In this document: positions 60,938 to 64,000 of the stretch, in pieces
Layout: each line of letters begins with the position of its first letter
Numbering within the stretch: the first letter of the stretch is position 1
DNA from: JAPKZH01 sp963715635
GTDB taxonomy: Bacteria; Acidobacteriota; Aminicenantia; Aminicenantales; UBA4085
DNA: 64,000 nt
Direction: 5' to 3'
NCBI GenBank assembly: GCA_963715635.1
Contig: OY970261.1
Location: 3,844,001 to 3,908,000 of the forward strand
Program-made: the position numbers and the translations under genes
The notes under the pieces: generated by a model
What the model was told of the DNA's origin: nothing
Databases searched by the model: none
The model's input: only the letters and a program-made list of their open reading frames with translations

Positions 60938-61945
60938 TTAGGGATGGTTTTCCATGAGCTTGACCGAAACGGCGCGGACCTTCTCCTTGAACGATTCCGG
61001 CAGCTCCAGCCCGATTTTTAGGACGATCACGGGAACCGAACCGAATTTTTCCCGACGGTCCGAGACCTTCACGGCATCCTTATCCGTCGTCACAACCGCT
61101 TCCGGCCTCAATTTTTGGGCCGCCTCAAGAATTTTTTCCAGGGCTTGAGCCGGGTAAGCATAATGGTCGGGGAAGGATATGCGGGCGGCGACTGTCAGCC
61201 CGCATTTCTCAAGGAGCGAATAAAACCTTTCGGGCCGGGCGATCCCGCAAAAAGCAAGGACGTTTTTGCCTTCCCAGGCCGCGGCCGGCAGGATCTCCTC
61301 CCTTCCCAAAGGACTGAATCCCTTGACCGCGACCGAATAGCCAAAGACCGGAAGCTCGGGAAAAAACTCCTCGATTTTCTGCCGCCCACGGTCGGGACTG
61401 CCTGATTTCAGCATCAGAACATCCGCCCTTTTAAAGGCGCTCCATCCCTCGCGCAGAGCCGTTTGTTCCTGGAGGTCATGGAGCACGATGTCTAAGTCTC
61501 TCCGGAGCCGCAGGTGCTGGAAACCATCATCCAGGACGGCAATGTTAAATCCCAAGGACTCGGCTTTTTGACAGGAGGCGAGACGATCCTTGCCGATGAA
61601 AACGCCGGCTTGCGGGAGGGCCCGGGCGATCATATAGGGCTCGTCACCGGTGTCTTGCCACGTGCCGGAGATTGTTTTGCCGTCGGAGAGCACGCCTCCA
61701 CGGCTCTCCCATTTCCCTTTGTAGCCCCTGGAGACAAGGGCGGGCCTAAGGCCGAGATTCAAAAAATAAGAAAGGAGCTCTATGGCCAGGGGAGTTTTTT
61801 CCGTTCCCCCCAGCGTGATATTCCCGACGCTGATGACAGGAAGGGGCGCCTTTTTGGCCTTCCGAACGCCCGCTTCGTAGAGCCCTTTTTTAATTCGACA
61901 GATAAATCGGGAGAAAAGGGAGTAGACAGCCAGGAGAATTCTCAT
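60938..61945 (-). CDS. lpxK: Tetraacyldisaccharide 4'-kinase
   Basis: LpxK phosphorylates the 4' position of the lipid A disaccharide. The 335-aa protein has an N-terminal membrane helix, VISVGNITLGGTEKTPLAIELL as Walker A region, VSRGYKGK, and VLDDGFQHLRLRRDLDI. The P-loop reads GGTEKTP where GGTGKTP is usual. Genes lpxK, the acyltransferase and rph are a tight run on the minus strand. Confidence 0.92.
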   Translation of the reverse strand: MRILLAVYSLFSRFICRIKKGLYEAGVRKAKKAPLPVISVGNITLGGTEKTPLAIELLSYFLNLGLRPALVSRGYKGKWESRGGVLSDGKTISGTWQDTGDEPYMIARALPQAGVFIGKDRLASCQKAESLGFNIAVLDDGFQHLRLRRDLDIVLHDLQEQTALREGWSAFKRADVLMLKSGSPDRGRQKIEEFFPELPVFGYSVAVKGFSPLGREEILPAAAWEGKNVLAFCGIARPERFYSLLEKCGLTVAARISFPDHYAYPAQALEKILEAAQKLRPEAVVTTDKDAVKVSDRREKFGSVPVIVLKIGLELPESFKEKVRAVSVKLMENHP

Positions 61946-62008
61946 CTTTGAAAGACTATACTATAGAAAAAACGTTCTTTCAATTGCAGACCCTGCCGGG
62001 ATCGTCTC

Positions 62009-62037
62009 TTTACAGATCCCCCGTGATTCTTTATAAT
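62009..62037 (+). promoter_or_regulatory. Sigma-70-type promoter for the lipoprotein gene
   Basis: TTTACA (62009-62014), 17 nt, TATAAT (62032-62037). The ATG at 62074 lies about 30 nt after the expected start of transcription, with TAGGAGGA before it. Confidence 0.7.
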
Positions 62038-62073
62038 AGGGCTCTTATTTATCACGATTTTAGGAGGAACGAG

Positions 62074-62940
62074 ATGAAAAGAGTTGCGCGGACGCTGCTC
62101 ATATTGTCGGCCATTCTCGCGGTTGCGGTCGGATGCCAGAAAAAAACGGCCGTCAAGGGCGTTGAGCTCTCGGTGACCTTTTCCGAGCCCACGCTCTCCG
62201 ACAACCTGATTACCGATGTTGAATACAAATGGAAGACGAACAAAGATTTTCAAAAACTCGACCGGGATTACAACATTTTCGTCCACTTCTGGCATAACAC
62301 CAATATGCTCGTCCAGGATGATTATACTCCCGACATTCCCACATCCCAGTGGGAGAAAAGCAAGGAATACACCTACAAAAGACGGATTCACATCCCTGCT
62401 TTTATCGATGAATTCGACCCCCAGTTCAAAGGGGAAGCGACCCTCAGATTGTCCGTCGGCTTCGCCAACCCGTATGACAGGAGCGGCAAAGCGGAACTCG
62501 AAGTCTTGTCCCAGAAGTTGAAGGTTGTCCCGCCGCCTCTCGGAACCCCGGAAGTGATTTATGAGAGCGGCTGGTTCGACCTTGAAACCAACCAGGATGC
62601 CGTTCTCAAGCAGTGGCGATGGACGGGCAGGGAGGCCAAGTGCGTGATCGACAACCCTCACCGGGATGCCCTCTTGGTGATCAGGGGGGGCGTCAACCTG
62701 GAAGCCGTCAAAGACCAGAAGATCTCCTTTAAGATCAACGACTTGACGCTGGCCGAGTTCATCGCTACGGACAATGTTTTTGAGAAGTCCTTCACTATCA
62801 AAAAAGAGATGCTGGGAGACAAGGACGAGTTTTATCTGACGGTGGGCGTCGACAAGACGTTCGTGCCGGCCAAAATCATCCCCAATTCCAAGGATGAACG
62901 GGATTTGGGGATTCAGGTTTCTTTGATCTATTTCCGCTGA
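62074..62940 (+). CDS. Hypothetical lipoprotein
   Basis: A 288-aa exported lipoprotein. Signal peptide MKRVARTLLILSAILAVAVGC has lipobox AVGC. The mature part is a predicted beta-rich protein with two halves (about 25-170 and 175-288), such as YNIFVHFWHNTNMLVQDDY and WFDLETNQDAVLKQWRW. It matches no family I know. Promoter and ribosome site are both clear. It is convergent with the coiled-coil gene. Confidence 0.85.
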   Translation: MKRVARTLLILSAILAVAVGCQKKTAVKGVELSVTFSEPTLSDNLITDVEYKWKTNKDFQKLDRDYNIFVHFWHNTNMLVQDDYTPDIPTSQWEKSKEYTYKRRIHIPAFIDEFDPQFKGEATLRLSVGFANPYDRSGKAELEVLSQKLKVVPPPLGTPEVIYESGWFDLETNQDAVLKQWRWTGREAKCVIDNPHRDALLVIRGGVNLEAVKDQKISFKINDLTLAEFIATDNVFEKSFTIKKEMLGDKDEFYLTVGVDKTFVPAKIIPNSKDERDLGIQVSLIYFR

Positions 62941-62964
62941 TTCCGCTGAGGCCGGCGCCGACTT

Positions 62965-63582
62965 TTACTTGATCCAGATCGGCGAAATCTGATCTTTTAG
63001 CTTTTCGCCCAAAAATCTTTCGAGATCTTCCCGGGCCTTGTTTTCCGCCTCCTGGGCCCCGAGAAGCTTGGGATACGTTTCGGAGATGTCTTTCTGAATA
63101 AGCTCCTTCGACTTTGTATCGGCCATGTTGAAGAACTGCTGCTGCAGGGATGCCATCTTCAACTCCAGCAGCTCCCTGTACTCTTTGGCCTTGTTGTACT
63201 TCTCTCTCAGATCCGTCTTGACCTGTTCGTTCATCCTCTGCGAAGCAGTCTGAGGGCTCTCGGCGAGCTGGTCTTTGAGCCCGACAGGCAGGGCGGGTGA
63301 CAGCGCGGTCTCGGAGCCTGTCGGTGCCCCTGTTTTCGAGCTTGCAACAGCCGCAGTTCCACTTGGAGACTGGTTTTCAGGACCGGCCGCTATGAAGGCC
63401 GGCCTTTTTTTCATTTTGGCAAGGTCGGCATTGGAGACGGCCACGGCCTTATTCCCCTTGAGGCTTTCGCGGCGCTCTTTTTCTTTTTTCGCGACATCCG
63501 TAAGGCTTTGGGGAAAAAGTTGGCCGATTAGGATCAAGGGAAGGAGGAGGGCGCCAAGGGCTTTCTTGATATCCATATCCAT
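62965..63582 (-). CDS. Exported coiled-coil protein of unknown function
   Basis: A 205-aa protein with signal peptide (MDMDIKKALGALLLPLILIGQLFPQS), a Ser/Ala/Pro-rich linker (about 65-110) and a charged helical C-terminus (about 115-200, KTDLREKYNKAKEYRELLELKMASLQQQ). It has no enzyme motif. It may be a periplasmic structural or chaperone-like protein. The start may be at either of two near ATGs (63582 or 63576). Confidence 0.75.
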   Translation of the reverse strand: MDMDIKKALGALLLPLILIGQLFPQSLTDVAKKEKERRESLKGNKAVAVSNADLAKMKKRPAFIAAGPENQSPSGTAAVASSKTGAPTGSETALSPALPVGLKDQLAESPQTASQRMNEQVKTDLREKYNKAKEYRELLELKMASLQQQFFNMADTKSKELIQKDISETYPKLLGAQEAENKAREDLERFLGEKLKDQISPIWIK

Positions 63583-63643
63583 GATTTAATAATAGTGCAC
63601 GGACGTCCGCTTGTCAATTGAAAGGACTCCCCCCCTCGCCCCG

Positions 63644-64000
63644 CTAGGAGAAGCTAGCGCCTGTTCGAATGGAGATTTTCTGCCCGTCGGAGGAGATTTC
63701 CACAGCCCCATCGAGGTCCGTCCGATAAATTTTAGCTCCGCTCTCCCTGTACCGCTCGAGTATATCCGCCTGGGGCAAGCCGAAGGCGTTGCTCCTTCCG
63801 ACGGAGATGACGATCACTTCCGGCGCCACGCCCTTGAGAAAAAGGACGGAGCTAGACGAATTGCTGCCGTGGTGTGGCGATTTCAAGACCTGGCATCTGA
63901 GTTCGCCGACCCTTTCTAGAATCTCCCGTTCGGTGTTGATCCCGATATCGGAGGGAAGCAGAAATGATGTCAAGCCATAGGAGATGCGAAGGACGAGCGA
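63644..64000 (-). CDS. ComEC/Rec2-like C-terminal metallo-beta-lactamase domain, partial
   Basis: The last 118 codons of a gene that enters from beyond the window end. SFLLPSDIGINTEREIL, VLKSPHHGSNSSSS and VISVGRSNAFGLPQADILERY match the metallo-hydrolase end of ComEC DNA-uptake channels. The N-terminal channel part is not visible, so a stand-alone ComEC-type hydrolase cannot be excluded. Presence of ComEC with type IV pili would fit natural transformation. Confidence 0.85.
   Translation of the reverse strand, partial: SLVLRISYGLTSFLLPSDIGINTEREILERVGELRCQVLKSPHHGSNSSSSVLFLKGVAPEVIVISVGRSNAFGLPQADILERYRESGAKIYRTDLDGAVEISSDGQKISIRTGASFS

Noticed and set aside
1..64000. CRISPR arrays, rRNA genes, replication origin
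   Set aside because: No regularly spaced direct repeats, no rRNA sequence and no DnaA-box cluster were seen.

Overview
The window reads as a chromosomal segment of a Gram-negative, moderately GC-rich, probably uncultured bacterium. Lipid A genes (an LpxK-type kinase and an HtrB/LpxL-type acyltransferase), a Tat system, type IV pilus genes with sigma-54 control and a de novo purine gene set are all present. The mix of genes, including DUF6125- and DUF6485-like proteins, a KamA-type aminomutase and repeated GspG-like pilins, would fit the Acidobacteriota / Candidatus Aminicenantes neighbourhood. That placement is an inference; no rRNA is present to test it.

Layout. 1-10.1 kb holds housekeeping and envelope genes: a partial hisC, a radical SAM protein with small cysteine-containing proteins, queF, an EamA exporter, a minus-strand block of a sulfatase-fold enzyme, a GT87-type glycosyltransferase and a pilin, then queE-queD-queC. 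Together with queF these encode the GTP-derived route to preQ1 after FolE. 10.3-22.2 kb is an accessory island. It contains a type I restriction-modification locus (hsdM, a 121-aa protein, an hsdS broken by one in-frame stop, a Fic protein, and hsdR carrying a C-terminal AlbA_2-like domain), a two-gene cassette on the opposite strand whose second protein has a HEPN-like RNTCAH motif, and an insertion sequence whose ends each carry two 19-bp repeats. 22.3-27.0 kb holds an unusual set: a protein built of repeated units, two ATP-grasp ligases, a GNAT acetyltransferase and a lysine-2,3-aminomutase-like radical SAM enzyme, which looks like a small-molecule pathway. 27.0-31.3 kb is a minus-strand run tatA-tatC, P-loop kinase, dCMP deaminase and a membrane-anchored SIS protein.

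31.4-39.8 kb is a plus-strand run: S41 protease, rpiB, an SHMT-like enzyme, purD, purE, mtaB and mutL, many with overlapping starts and stops. tRNA-Pro(UGG) and tRNA-Arg(UCU) follow. 40.2-50.3 kb is the pilus locus: an HD-GYP protein divergent from pilB, pilT (frameshifted), pilC, pilS, pilR and three tandem pilin genes behind a textbook sigma-54 promoter. The second pilin arose by a 658-bp tandem duplication and the third is a pseudogene. 50.4-64 kb holds plsC, a GmhA-like isomerase, an aminotransferase fused to a P-loop (HprK/PEPCK-like) domain, a flotillin, a 229-bp element of nested inverted repeats, a glycosyltransferase/UDP-xylose synthase block, rph, htrB-like and lpxK genes, a lipoprotein, a coiled-coil exported protein and the C-terminus of a ComEC-like protein.

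Three genes (hsdS, pilT, third pilin) carry frame-breaking lesions. Some may be assembly errors; the pilin with two independent lesions is the best case for real decay. The strongest candidates for something undescribed are the ATP-grasp/GNAT/KamA cluster, the HEPN cassette inside the restriction island, the aminotransferase-P-loop fusion and the nested-repeat element.
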